A DNA stretch of 64,000 nucleotides from Pseudomonas taiwanensis. Lineage in GTDB: Bacteria > Pseudomonadota > Gammaproteobacteria > Pseudomonadales > Pseudomonadaceae. Location of the stretch: assembly GCF_013393345.1 (NCBI RefSeq), contig NZ_QJRF01000040.1, positions 1 to 64,000 of the forward strand, given 5' to 3'. Position numbers and translations under genes: made by a program. Below the pieces are notes generated by a model. That model searched no databases. It had not been told where the DNA came from and was given only the letters and a program-made list of their open reading frames with translations. Below are positions 1 through 7,347 of the stretch, one piece after another; within the stretch, counting starts at the first letter, position 1, and every line of letters starts with the position of its first letter.

Positions 1-1367
1 GCGTTGACCCACACGGTGCCGGCCTCGATGCGCGGAACCAGGTTCATCGCCTTGGACAGGTCGTTGGTCCACAGGCTGGCGGCCAGGCCGTACACGCTGT
101 CGTTGGCCAGTTCGATCATGGCGTCCTCATCGGTGAAGGGGATCACCGACAGCACCGGGCCGAAGACTTCCTCGCGCGACACGGTCATCTCGTGGTTCAC
201 GTCGGCCAGCACAGTGGGCTGGACGAAGAAGCCGTCGCCTTCCAGACGCTCGCCACCGGCGACCACGCGGGCGCCTTCCTGGCGGGCCAGGTCGATGTGC
301 TTGAGCACGTTCTGCTGCTGCTTGAATGACACCAGCGGGTTGATCGCCGCGTCCTGGTCCATGCCCGGACCGATGGACAGGCCCTTCACCGCAGCGGCCA
401 GACCCTGAACGAAAGGCTCGTAGATGGACTGGTGCACGTAGAAGCGCGAGGCCGCGGCGCAGACCTGGCCGTTGTTCAGCAGGCCGCCGAGCAGCGCGCC
501 CTGCACGGCCTTCTCCACATCGGCATCGGCCAGCAGGATCATCGGGTTCTTGCCACCCAGCTCCAGGGCGAAGCGGGTCATGTTCTCCATGCAGGCCACG
601 CCGACGCTCTTGCCCACGGCGGTGGAACCGGTGAAGGACACCTTGCTGATCAGCGGGTGCGACGCCAGGGCGTTGCCCACGGTGCTGCCGCCGCCGGTGA
701 CGACGTTGAACACGCCGGCCGGGATGCCCGCTTCGAAGGCCAGTTCGGCCAGGCGCAGGGCGGTCAGCGGGGTTTCGCTGGCGGGCTTGATGACCACGGT
801 GCAGCCGGTAGCCAGCGCCGGCATGGCCTTCCAGGTGGTGATCATCAGCGGGAAGTTCCACGGCACGATGCCGGCAACCACGCCCACCGGCTCACGACGA
901 GCGAAGGCGGTGAAGCGCGAGCCCGGCGGGATCGGGATGGACACGTCCATGGTCTGACCTTCGATCTTGGTCGCCCAGCCGGCCATGTAGCGCATGAACT
1001 CGACGGTGGCGCCGACGTCCAGCATGCGCGACATGTTGATCGACTTGCCCTGGCTCAGGGTTTCCAGCTGGGCCAGTTCCTCGGCGTTCTCCTCCACCAG
1101 GGCGGCGAAACGCAGCAGGATGCGCTCGCGGTCAGCCGGACGCAGGCCGGACCAAGCGCCTGATTCAAAGGCGTGGAAGGCGGACTGCACGGCCTGGTCG
1201 ACATAGTCGAGCGATACATCCGGCACGGTGGCGATGGGCTCGCCCGTGGCCGGATTCACGACCTTCGTGGTCGGGCCTTCCGGCAGCACCCACTGGCCAT
1301 CGATGAAGCAACCGTGGCGGCGCTCCAGGAATGCCGCCACCTGCGGCAGGATCTCAACCTTGCTCAT
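1..1367 (-). CDS. NAD(P)-dependent aldehyde dehydrogenase, phenylacetaldehyde-dehydrogenase-like (3' end outside window)
   Basis: Oxidises an aldehyde to the acid in the cytoplasm. About 455 residues are visible, close to the usual 490-500, and the gene runs off the left edge. Seen: an N-terminus of the FeaB/StyD type (ILPQVAAFL then CFIDGQW), the cofactor-binding stretch VPWNFPL, the FTGSTAVGK loop, the LELGGKNP motif with the catalytic-base glutamate, and the nucleophile Cys in NNGQVCAAA. The ATG is preceded by AAGAGGA. It is the last gene of a leftward series after the flavin oxidase and the outer-membrane protein, so it probably oxidises the aldehyde that the oxidase releases. The exact substrate cannot be read from sequence; the FeaR-like regulator nearby would also fit an aryl aldehyde. 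Confidence 0.92.
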   Translation of the reverse strand, partial: MSKVEILPQVAAFLERRHGCFIDGQWVLPEGPTTKVVNPATGEPIATVPDVSLDYVDQAVQSAFHAFESGAWSGLRPADRERILLRFAALVEENAEELAQLETLSQGKSINMSRMLDVGATVEFMRYMAGWATKIEGQTMDVSIPIPPGSRFTAFARREPVGVVAGIVPWNFPLMITTWKAMPALATGCTVVIKPASETPLTALRLAELAFEAGIPAGVFNVVTGGGSTVGNALASHPLISKVSFTGSTAVGKSVGVACMENMTRFALELGGKNPMILLADADVEKAVQGALLGGLLNNGQVCAAASRFYVHQSIYEPFVQGLAAAVKGLSIGPGMDQDAAINPLVSFKQQQNVLKHIDLARQEGARVVAGGERLEGDGFFVQPTVLADVNHEMTVSREEVFGPVLSVIPFTDEDAMIELANDSVYGLAASLWTNDLSKAMNLVPRIEAGTVWVN

Positions 1368-1460
1368 GTTCGGTCCTCTTGATGTTGAAGGGACGTTGCC
1401 TCGTTTTCCGGGCAAGGCAACGCCATCGGCAGAAGTGCCGGGTGTCTGGAAAGTGGGGAA

Positions 1461-2375
1461 TCAGAAAATCTTGACCAGGCGCAAGTTGACGCGAAAGTCT
1501 TCCTTCGGGCCGTTGCGAACCTCCAGGTCCTGGCCCACCTGGCCCATGAGCTGCACAGTTGGAGCGACCATACGGGCAACCGACAGCAGATAGCGTTTGG
1601 TGTTGAGCGAGTCGTCGAGGTCGACGCCGTTCAAGCGATTCTCGCCGCCTGTCGTGTGGAAGTAGCTCGCACCGACGAAGCTGCCTGGCGAGAAGTCGTA
1701 GCGAAGGTGGGTTTGCAGCTCGAAGATGTGGGACTGCTTGCGGGTCATCCCGGCGAAGTCGTCGTTCTCGCCGAAGAAATCCCACTCTGCGGTGACCTCG
1801 CCTGAGAGGCTCCCGAACAGCGACTGGGTGTAAGACGTGTGGAGCACGCCTTTCCAGCGGTTCTCACCGATGTTGACCGGACCATCGTCAGCGTCGTAGT
1901 TGCCGAGGGGAGGGGCGATCCAGGCGCCGAACGACAGGTAGCGTCTGCGCGCAGGATCATTGACGAGCCAGAACGCGCTACCGATGAGGGGATCGCCCAC
2001 GCCGCTGGCGCTTGTGTCCGCAGCACCTTTCATTCGCAGGCTGCCGAACGGGACTATGACCTGCGGTGCGGCCAGCAGCGGTCCGAGTTCGACGTAATGC
2101 ACGGCGCGAAAGGCCGCGATGTCGTTGTCCAGCCCGAACCCCGGCGTGTCTTGCTTGTGGTCGTTCAGATAAACGTCGTTGCGTTCGGCATGGTTGTAGT
2201 AGAGGACGGCCAGGTTGGTGCCGGCGGGAAATGCGACGTAATCGCCGGGATCGGTGGCGATGACACCTGCGCTGGCACTGGCACCGTACAGGGCACTCAG
2301 CAGCAGGAGGGTGCGAATCAGGCGTTTCACCCGTTTTGCAGGCGGAGTTGGAGCGGGGGCGTTGCTGGATTTCAT
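1461..2375 (-). CDS. outer-membrane transporter of the MetA-pathway (Phenol_MetA_deg) family
   Basis: A 304-residue predicted outer-membrane beta-barrel. The N-terminus is basic, followed by a hydrophobic stretch (LIRTLLLLSALYGASASA) that reads as a signal peptide cleaved near residue 36. The rest is rich in alternating aromatic/polar strands and ends in Phe (LVKIF), the usual outer-membrane C-terminal signature. Features such as GVGDPLIGSAFWL and LSFGAWIAPPLG match the family often annotated 'MetA-pathway of phenol degradation', encoded beside aromatic or other xenobiotic catabolic genes and presumed to carry hydrophobic substrates. It sits 64 bp after the flavin oxidase and 93 bp before the aldehyde dehydrogenase, all leftward. 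The ribosome binding site is weak, so the exact start is uncertain. Confidence 0.8.
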   Translation of the reverse strand: MKSSNAPAPTPPAKRVKRLIRTLLLLSALYGASASAGVIATDPGDYVAFPAGTNLAVLYYNHAERNDVYLNDHKQDTPGFGLDNDIAAFRAVHYVELGPLLAAPQVIVPFGSLRMKGAADTSASGVGDPLIGSAFWLVNDPARRRYLSFGAWIAPPLGNYDADDGPVNIGENRWKGVLHTSYTQSLFGSLSGEVTAEWDFFGENDDFAGMTRKQSHIFELQTHLRYDFSPGSFVGASYFHTTGGENRLNGVDLDDSLNTKRYLLSVARMVAPTVQLMGQVGQDLEVRNGPKEDFRVNLRLVKIF

Positions 2376-2439
2376 TGTTGCGACTCACTTTCTTGGATTT
2401 GTTTTGAGTGGCGACGTCAATGACTGCTGGTGGCGCGTG

Positions 2440-3690
2440 CTACGGGTGGAACACCGTGGAAAGGGAGTCGTAGTCGTCCTGCTTCATCAGTTCGTGAAGC
2501 TGGCGACGACGCACGCCCATGTTCCCGCCGTCGAACAGGGGAAAGGCGAGGGCATCCTGGAGTAGCGAGGCGAGGGGCGACGTGGCATGGTCATAGCTGT
2601 CGATGCCGACGACGCGCATCAGCTCGGTGATGACCCGCACGGCGGTTTCCGAGCCGAACACCTTGGCGTGCAGGGCGAGTTCCAGGGCTTCGGGGGCTTG
2701 TCGGTCGAGTGCGAAGCAGGCCCGGTAGCTGAGGCTGCGCACGGCCTCAATGGCTGCCTTGGCATCTGCCAATGCATAGCCCACGGCCTGATGTTCGATG
2801 ACGGGAACAGGGCCACCCCGTCGTTGGGTCCTGGCGAAGTGCAAGGTGAAGTCGAACGCCGCGCGCAGGACACCAAGCGACATGACGCCGACCAGGGCTG
2901 CGGTCGCCGAGAAGCTGGCGTCCACCACCTGTAGCCCCTGACCGACTCCGCCGACGACGTTGCCTTCGGGAACCCGCACCTGATCCAGGGTGAAGTTGGA
3001 TGTCAGGTGGCCTCGGTGCCCTGGGGATTCGTGATAGCGATTGACCCGGAAACCTGCGGCCGGTCCCGGTACGAGGAGAACGGAAACGCCGTTCTGCGGC
3101 GCTACACCGGCATCAGTGCGGCACACGACGCAAAGCAGGTCAGCCCCCTTGCCGTCCCACCCCGAAGCGCCAGAGATCCATTGCTTGGCTCCGTCGATAA
3201 CCCACTGCTGGCCGTCCAGACGAGCACGGGTGCGAACACCGCCGCCCACTGCATCGGAGTGGTAGTTCGCGCTGCCGCCCGGCTCACTGGATGCAAGCGC
3301 CGCCAGCGGTGCACCACGGCATTCGAGGAAGGGCGCGACGAAGGTCTTTTGCTGCTCCGGGGTGCCGGCCAGGAAGATCGGCATCAGGCCCAGTAGGTTG
3401 GCAAACGCCGTCAGCGGGACATTGGCGTCTTCGGCGTAGAACTCTTCAGCGACTATGGCCATGTCGACCATGCCGCCACCTTCTCCGCCGAAGGGTTGCG
3501 GGATCAACCGGCGCAAGAATCCTTCGCGAACCAATTCCTCATAGAACGGGCGGGTCGCCAGGAAGCGGCTTTCCGGGGTGGGCAAGTAGTGGATGGCTTC
3601 CCTGACCTGGCTCAGGGTTTCCCGGGCGAACCGGCGCGCGGCGGCTTTCAGCTCCGCCTGAGCATCTGTCAGGGTGAAATCGATCGACAT
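2440..3690 (-). CDS. acyl-CoA dehydrogenase-fold flavoprotein, probable nitroalkane oxidase
   Basis: A 416-residue FAD protein with the acyl-CoA dehydrogenase fold: helical N-domain, middle beta-domain (LAALASSEPGGSANY, KQWISGASG) and C-terminal helical bundle. The position of the usual catalytic glutamate (YEG in acyl-CoA dehydrogenases) reads FDGGNMGVRRRQ, giving Asp387 and Arg394. In Fusarium nitroalkane oxidase the catalytic pair is Asp402/Arg409, also seven residues apart in a nearly identical motif. The stretch around ATAALVG (Thr263) corresponds to the Ser276 region, and VIEHQAVGYAL also matches my memory of that enzyme. Expected reaction: nitroalkane + O2 to aldehyde or ketone, nitrite and H2O2. 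It is first in the leftward series; GGAGAG precedes the ATG. The alignment is from memory; a plain acyl-CoA dehydrogenase is the alternative. Confidence 0.78.
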   Translation of the reverse strand: MSIDFTLTDAQAELKAAARRFARETLSQVREAIHYLPTPESRFLATRPFYEELVREGFLRRLIPQPFGGEGGGMVDMAIVAEEFYAEDANVPLTAFANLLGLMPIFLAGTPEQQKTFVAPFLECRGAPLAALASSEPGGSANYHSDAVGGGVRTRARLDGQQWVIDGAKQWISGASGWDGKGADLLCVVCRTDAGVAPQNGVSVLLVPGPAAGFRVNRYHESPGHRGHLTSNFTLDQVRVPEGNVVGGVGQGLQVVDASFSATAALVGVMSLGVLRAAFDFTLHFARTQRRGGPVPVIEHQAVGYALADAKAAIEAVRSLSYRACFALDRQAPEALELALHAKVFGSETAVRVITELMRVVGIDSYDHATSPLASLLQDALAFPLFDGGNMGVRRRQLHELMKQDDYDSLSTVFHP

Positions 3691-3816
3691 GAGACGACTC
3701 TCCGAAAGGGCACTGGAACCGGGGAAAGCCGCTGGATATGCGGCTTCCCCTCAAACCGGATGCTACGGAAGGTCGGGAGTGGGCTCTTCGCCGTGGAGGA
3801 ACGGCTTTATTGACTG

Positions 3817-4818
3817 TCAGCGCAGTGCGAGAGCGGGCTGCTTTGCGTGCAGGGCTCGATAGTCCCGTGCAGTCAATTGGAAGCGATTGCGGAAGGTGCG
3901 GCTGAAGTGGGCGGCGTTTTCGAAGCCCCAGGAATAGGCCAGGTAACTGATGGAGTAGGTGTCGGCGGGCAGGTTTGCGAGGTCGCGCGCACAGCCGTCC
4001 AGGCGCATTTCCTGGATATGCCGGGCAACGGTTGTGCGGGTTCCCTGGAACAGTTGGTGGAGGTAACGCACCGAGATGCCCAGCGCCCTGGCAATGGCCT
4101 CGGGACAGAGCTCGGGCTGGCGGATATGTTCGGCGATGTACGCATAGGCCCGGTTGAGGTGGTAGGTCTGCAGATTGCTCGCGGCGATGGGAGCTCGGTC
4201 GCTCAGCTCGCTCAGGGCACCGCCCAGCAGGTCGAGGGTGCTGCCGGCCATGTAGCGGAAGGTCGAGGGCTGGATTGCATGGCGCTCATCGAGCAGTGAT
4301 CGCAAGTGCCCCGTCAGCAGGCGACCTACCCCACGGCCACCGTCCACGCGCAGGGCCGTGATTCTTTCGGCGCCTTTCACATAGCGCTGGAACAGGTCCC
4401 GGGGCAAGCGCACGACCAGCTGTTGCAGGTCGCCACTGAACTCCCAGCGAAACGGCTGGGTGCAATCGTAAAGCGCGCCGTCTCCGGGTTTGAGTACTAC
4501 GCTGCGGTCGCTCTGGGTCAGACGCCCTTCGCCCTGCAGTTGCAGGCTGTAGAGAAAGGCATCGTCCGTGCCCTGGCGGATGTGCGCGCGGTCGTGTGCG
4601 CAGTGACAGCTGACCGATGTCACGCGACTGAGATACAGCTCACCGAACATCTGCTCGATCAGCGTGGCCTTAAGCCTGTGCTCGGGCTGCAAGGTGATGC
4701 GCAACGGCGCACAACTGCGCTCGACGGCCGCCTCCCAGGCATCCACCTCGTCGAAGAAGAACTCGTCGAGGGTGGAGGAGGGCCGCTGGCTTGAACTGGC
4801 CGGGAGTACTTCGCTCAT
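3817..4818 (-). CDS. AraC-family transcriptional activator, FeaR-like
   Basis: A 333-residue regulator. The N-terminal two-thirds resemble the AraC-binding-like domain of FeaR-type activators (for example LYSLQLQGEGRL and LKPGDGALYD). The C-terminal ~100 residues form the double helix-turn-helix: first helix pair around LCPEAIARALGISVRYLHQLF, second around ISYLAYSWGFENAAHFSRTFRNRF. An excellent ribosome binding site (GAGGAAA) precedes the ATG. It lies just upstream of, and in the same direction as, the flavin oxidase / porin / aldehyde dehydrogenase genes. FeaR activates phenylethylamine oxidase and phenylacetaldehyde dehydrogenase genes in E. coli, so local control of this aldehyde-forming pathway is the natural inference. 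The operator was not identified. Confidence 0.88.
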   Translation of the reverse strand: MSEVLPASSSQRPSSTLDEFFFDEVDAWEAAVERSCAPLRITLQPEHRLKATLIEQMFGELYLSRVTSVSCHCAHDRAHIRQGTDDAFLYSLQLQGEGRLTQSDRSVVLKPGDGALYDCTQPFRWEFSGDLQQLVVRLPRDLFQRYVKGAERITALRVDGGRGVGRLLTGHLRSLLDERHAIQPSTFRYMAGSTLDLLGGALSELSDRAPIAASNLQTYHLNRAYAYIAEHIRQPELCPEAIARALGISVRYLHQLFQGTRTTVARHIQEMRLDGCARDLANLPADTYSISYLAYSWGFENAAHFSRTFRNRFQLTARDYRALHAKQPALALR

Positions 4819-5002
4819 CTGCGTATTTCCTCACACCGTATCTCGACTAGGGGGCATTGCCGTTGCTCTGCGTTCGGTCGCACTCCGCGAGTTTCCACTC
4901 GGGCGAGAGGCGCTTGTCAATGCTGTGCATTGAGAGTCAAGCAAGTCGTTCACCGTCAGCAAAGTGAGCTTTCCGCCAGCGCATAAGATTGCCGTGCCGG
5001 CG

Positions 5003-5395
5003 CTATGAAACTGACGATTCCGCTTTCTGCAGATTCCGCTCGAGTTCATCCAGTGCGGCGGAATTTCGCGCTGCCCAGTCATAGAGCTCGCGCAGTGGCT
5101 CGACGAAGGTTTCCCCCAGCGGGGTCAGCGAATACTCGACCCGGGGAGGAACGACGTTGAACACTTCGCGATGCACCAGACCGCTGTTTTCCACGTCCCG
5201 CAAGGTCTGCGTGAGCATCTTCTTGGAAATGCCAGGGAGGGTTCGCTCCAGTTGTCCGGTCCGCAGCGCGCCGTGGCTCAACGCGTAGATGACCATGGAG
5301 GTCCACTTGCCATTGAGGATGTAGTGGATGCGTCGCTGCGGGCAGTTTTCCCTGAGTACGAATGCCGATTCGGCGTGTTCAGTGGTTGCGTTCAT
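5003..5395 (-). CDS. HxlR-family winged-helix regulator
   Basis: A 130-residue MarR/HxlR-type regulator. The characteristic N-terminal Cys (RENCPQRR) is followed by the winged helix: LNGKWTSMVIYAL, LRTGQLERTLPGISKKMLTQTL, and the wing VFNVVPPRVEYSLTPLG. The Cys at this place is the redox or aldehyde sensor in several HxlR members (YodB, QorR, HypR). It is divergent from a quinone-oxidoreductase-like gene, the same arrangement as QorR/Qor, which suggests repression of that gene until an electrophile or oxidant modifies the Cys. I chose the ATG at 5395; a TTG four codons upstream is possible. Confidence 0.88.
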   Translation of the reverse strand: MNATTEHAESAFVLRENCPQRRIHYILNGKWTSMVIYALSHGALRTGQLERTLPGISKKMLTQTLRDVENSGLVHREVFNVVPPRVEYSLTPLGETFVEPLRELYDWAARNSAALDELERNLQKAESSVS

Positions 5396-5437
5396 TGTGG
5401 TTACCAAAAGGTGCCTATAGAACTAGTTGGTATCTAC

Positions 5438-5453
5438 GGCACAAAAAAGTGCC
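5438..5453. promoter_or_regulatory. dyad in the HxlR/oxidoreductase divergent promoter
   Basis: In the 199-bp divergent region GGCAC and GTGCC flank six A residues, giving a perfect 5-bp inverted repeat. A further copy of GTGCCTA lies at 5411-5417, and GTGCCTA recurs at 5449-5455. Such repeats between an HxlR gene and its target are typical operator material, but no binding consensus was matched. Confidence 0.35.
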
Positions 5454-5594
5454 TACTTACTTAAATGACCATACGGTGATTAGGATGGTACCACTTGATT
5501 GGTGACCTCAACTGAAAGTCGCCAAACGGTCAGCGCAAGACCTCCAACAGGAGCTGGCTTGCGAACACATTCAACCTGATTGCGAGATACCACC

Positions 5595-6629
5595 ATGAAA
5601 GCAGCTGTCATCCACGCCTTTGGCGGCCCCGAACAAATCCGACTCGAAGACGTCCCCACGCCGGTTCCCGGTCCGGGTGAAGTCCTGGTGAAGGTGCTGG
5701 CTGCCGGCATCAACCGCCTGGATCACTACGTGCGTCTTGGCCAGATTGCGCCCCAGTTGGCTTTCCCGCACATCCTCGGCTCCGACGCGGTGGGCGAAGT
5801 GGCTGAATTGGGCGCTGGTGTGACCGGCTTCAGCGTTGGCGAGCGGGTAATCTCGATGCCGGGGTATCCGCTGGATGCGGCGGAAGCGCAGGTTCGCCCC
5901 GTCACCAACGCGGCCAGCTATGCCATTCCCGGTATCCACGTGCCAGGGACCTATGCGCAGTACATCGTCGTGAATGAGCGCTGGCTGCTTCGGGATACAA
6001 CGGGGCTCCCGGTCGAGCAGATTGCGGCGCTGCCCGTTGCCCTGCTCATCGCGATCCGCTCCGTACAGATCGTCGGCGAAGTGAAGGCGGGTGATCGGGT
6101 GCTCATCCATGCGGGGGCGTCCAGCACCGGCATCATGAGTATCCAGGTAGCCCGTGCGCTGGGAGCGCGCGTGGCGGTCACCGTTCAGAGCGAGTCCTCG
6201 GCAGCGCTTGCGGCCAGCCTGGGCGCCGAACTGGTCATCAACAGCAACGAAGAAGATTTCGTCGAAGCACTCGGCAAGTGGACGGAGGGGAAGGGTGTCG
6301 ACGTTGCGATCGACAATCTGGGTGGCGATGTACTGGCCCGGACTATCGAGGCGGTCCGGCCGATGGGCATCATCGTGGCCATGGGGTTCATGGCGGGCAG
6401 CGAAGTCACCTTCGACATCAGGAGCTTTTTCTTCACCCAGAAGCAGCTGCGCGGAACACTGGTAGGCGATATCGAAGACTTCGCCGCCTGGCTCGACCCG
6501 ATCAGGGAAGGCAAGGTCAAGCCGGTGATCGACAGCGTCCTGCCCCTGTCCCGCGCGGCGGAAGCTCACGAACGCATCGCCAGCAACCAGGCGCGCGGGA
6601 GCATCATCCTCCTGCCCTGGGCGGAATGA
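5595..6629 (+). CDS. zinc-independent alcohol dehydrogenase-like / NAD(P)H:quinone oxidoreductase family protein
   Basis: A 344-residue MDR-superfamily protein. The N-terminus MKAAVIHAFGGPEQ and the Rossmann motif HAGASSTGIMSIQVARALGA are standard. The GHE zinc motif is replaced by GSDAVGEV and the structural-zinc Cys cluster is absent, which places it with quinone or enone reductases rather than zinc alcohol dehydrogenases. Predicted cytoplasmic NADPH-dependent reduction of a quinone or enone. I chose the ATG at 5595 over an upstream TTG because it starts the family N-terminus. It is divergent from the HxlR gene. Its stop overlaps the next start (ATGA), so the two proteins are probably co-translated. 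Confidence 0.88.
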   Translation: MKAAVIHAFGGPEQIRLEDVPTPVPGPGEVLVKVLAAGINRLDHYVRLGQIAPQLAFPHILGSDAVGEVAELGAGVTGFSVGERVISMPGYPLDAAEAQVRPVTNAASYAIPGIHVPGTYAQYIVVNERWLLRDTTGLPVEQIAALPVALLIAIRSVQIVGEVKAGDRVLIHAGASSTGIMSIQVARALGARVAVTVQSESSAALAASLGAELVINSNEEDFVEALGKWTEGKGVDVAIDNLGGDVLARTIEAVRPMGIIVAMGFMAGSEVTFDIRSFFFTQKQLRGTLVGDIEDFAAWLDPIREGKVKPVIDSVLPLSRAAEAHERIASNQARGSIILLPWAE

Positions 6630-7129
6630 TGATCCTGCCTGGGGAAGGGCGCATCGCTGATCCGGCGATGCAGCGCCTAATCGCGCTCGGCATCGGCCTG
6701 CCCAAACCACCACAACCGCTAGGTGCCTACCTGGCGGTTGTCGAGGCTGGAACGACACTGCACGTTTCGATGCAAGGGCCGGTGATTGATGGACGACCGA
6801 TGCTGACCGGATTGCTCGGGCGAGAACTTTCGATTGAAGAGGGCCGCATCGCGGCCCGGCTTTCCGTGCTCAATTCGCTCGCCCAGTTGCACCAGCACCT
6901 GGGCGGCTTCGAACGCATTCGACAGGTAATTCGCCTGGAGGCATACGTGGCCTGCGACGAAGGTTTCGTGGCACACCCGCAGGTGGTGGACGGCGCGTCC
7001 GAACTCCTGGCCAGCATCTTTGAGCAGCGGGCCGGCCATGTGCGCTCGGTATGCGGGGTTCGCAACCTGCCAGCTAACCTGCCCGTGGCCATTGCCCTTA
7101 GCTTCGAACTGGCAGGTGCGGAGCACTAG
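6626..7129 (+). CDS. RidA/YjgF-family protein
   Basis: A 167-residue YjgF/YER057c/UK114 protein, longer than the classical ~125-residue RidA and resembling the YjgF-like-1 subgroup. Seen: VEAGTTLHVSMQGP in the first strands, the central helix AARLSVLNSLAQLHQHL, RIRQVIRLEAYVAC, and near the C-terminus RSVCGVRNLPANLPVAIALSF, where the substrate-carboxylate Arg usually lies. It overlaps the preceding oxidoreductase by four bases. Subgroup members act on enamines/imines or have unknown roles, so the partner reaction is inferred only from context. Confidence 0.85.
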   Translation: MMILPGEGRIADPAMQRLIALGIGLPKPPQPLGAYLAVVEAGTTLHVSMQGPVIDGRPMLTGLLGRELSIEEGRIAARLSVLNSLAQLHQHLGGFERIRQVIRLEAYVACDEGFVAHPQVVDGASELLASIFEQRAGHVRSVCGVRNLPANLPVAIALSFELAGAEH

Positions 7130-7347
7130 CAGCGGTAAAGTGTTGCACTGAAATTTCCAGAAGCATTTCTCCGCTCGCTCAGCCGGGCCTGTTCATCAGA
7201 TTTCATCTTGGATGGTTAATTTCTGACCTAGCCTTTTTGCAGCACAGAATAAGCAGCCGGCCCGCCAATCAGGGCACCCGGGGCAGTAAATCCCGCACCG
7301 GGTTGCACCGCACGCCCCGCAGTCAATCGAGCCTCCCCTCGAACCAT

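Noticed and set aside
2440-3690. Annotation as an ordinary acyl-CoA dehydrogenase
   Set aside because: The catalytic YEG motif is FDG with the nitroalkane-oxidase-type Arg seven residues later; kept only as the alternative.
5571-6758. 395-codon frame antisense to the quinone oxidoreductase gene
   Set aside because: The composition is that of a shadow frame; the plus-strand gene has clear MDR motifs.
7237-7347. TTG-initiated N-terminal extension of the giant sensor
   Set aside because: The 37 extra residues are Arg/Ser-rich with no domain, and the TTG has no ribosome binding site; a later ATG is preferred, although the exact start stays open.
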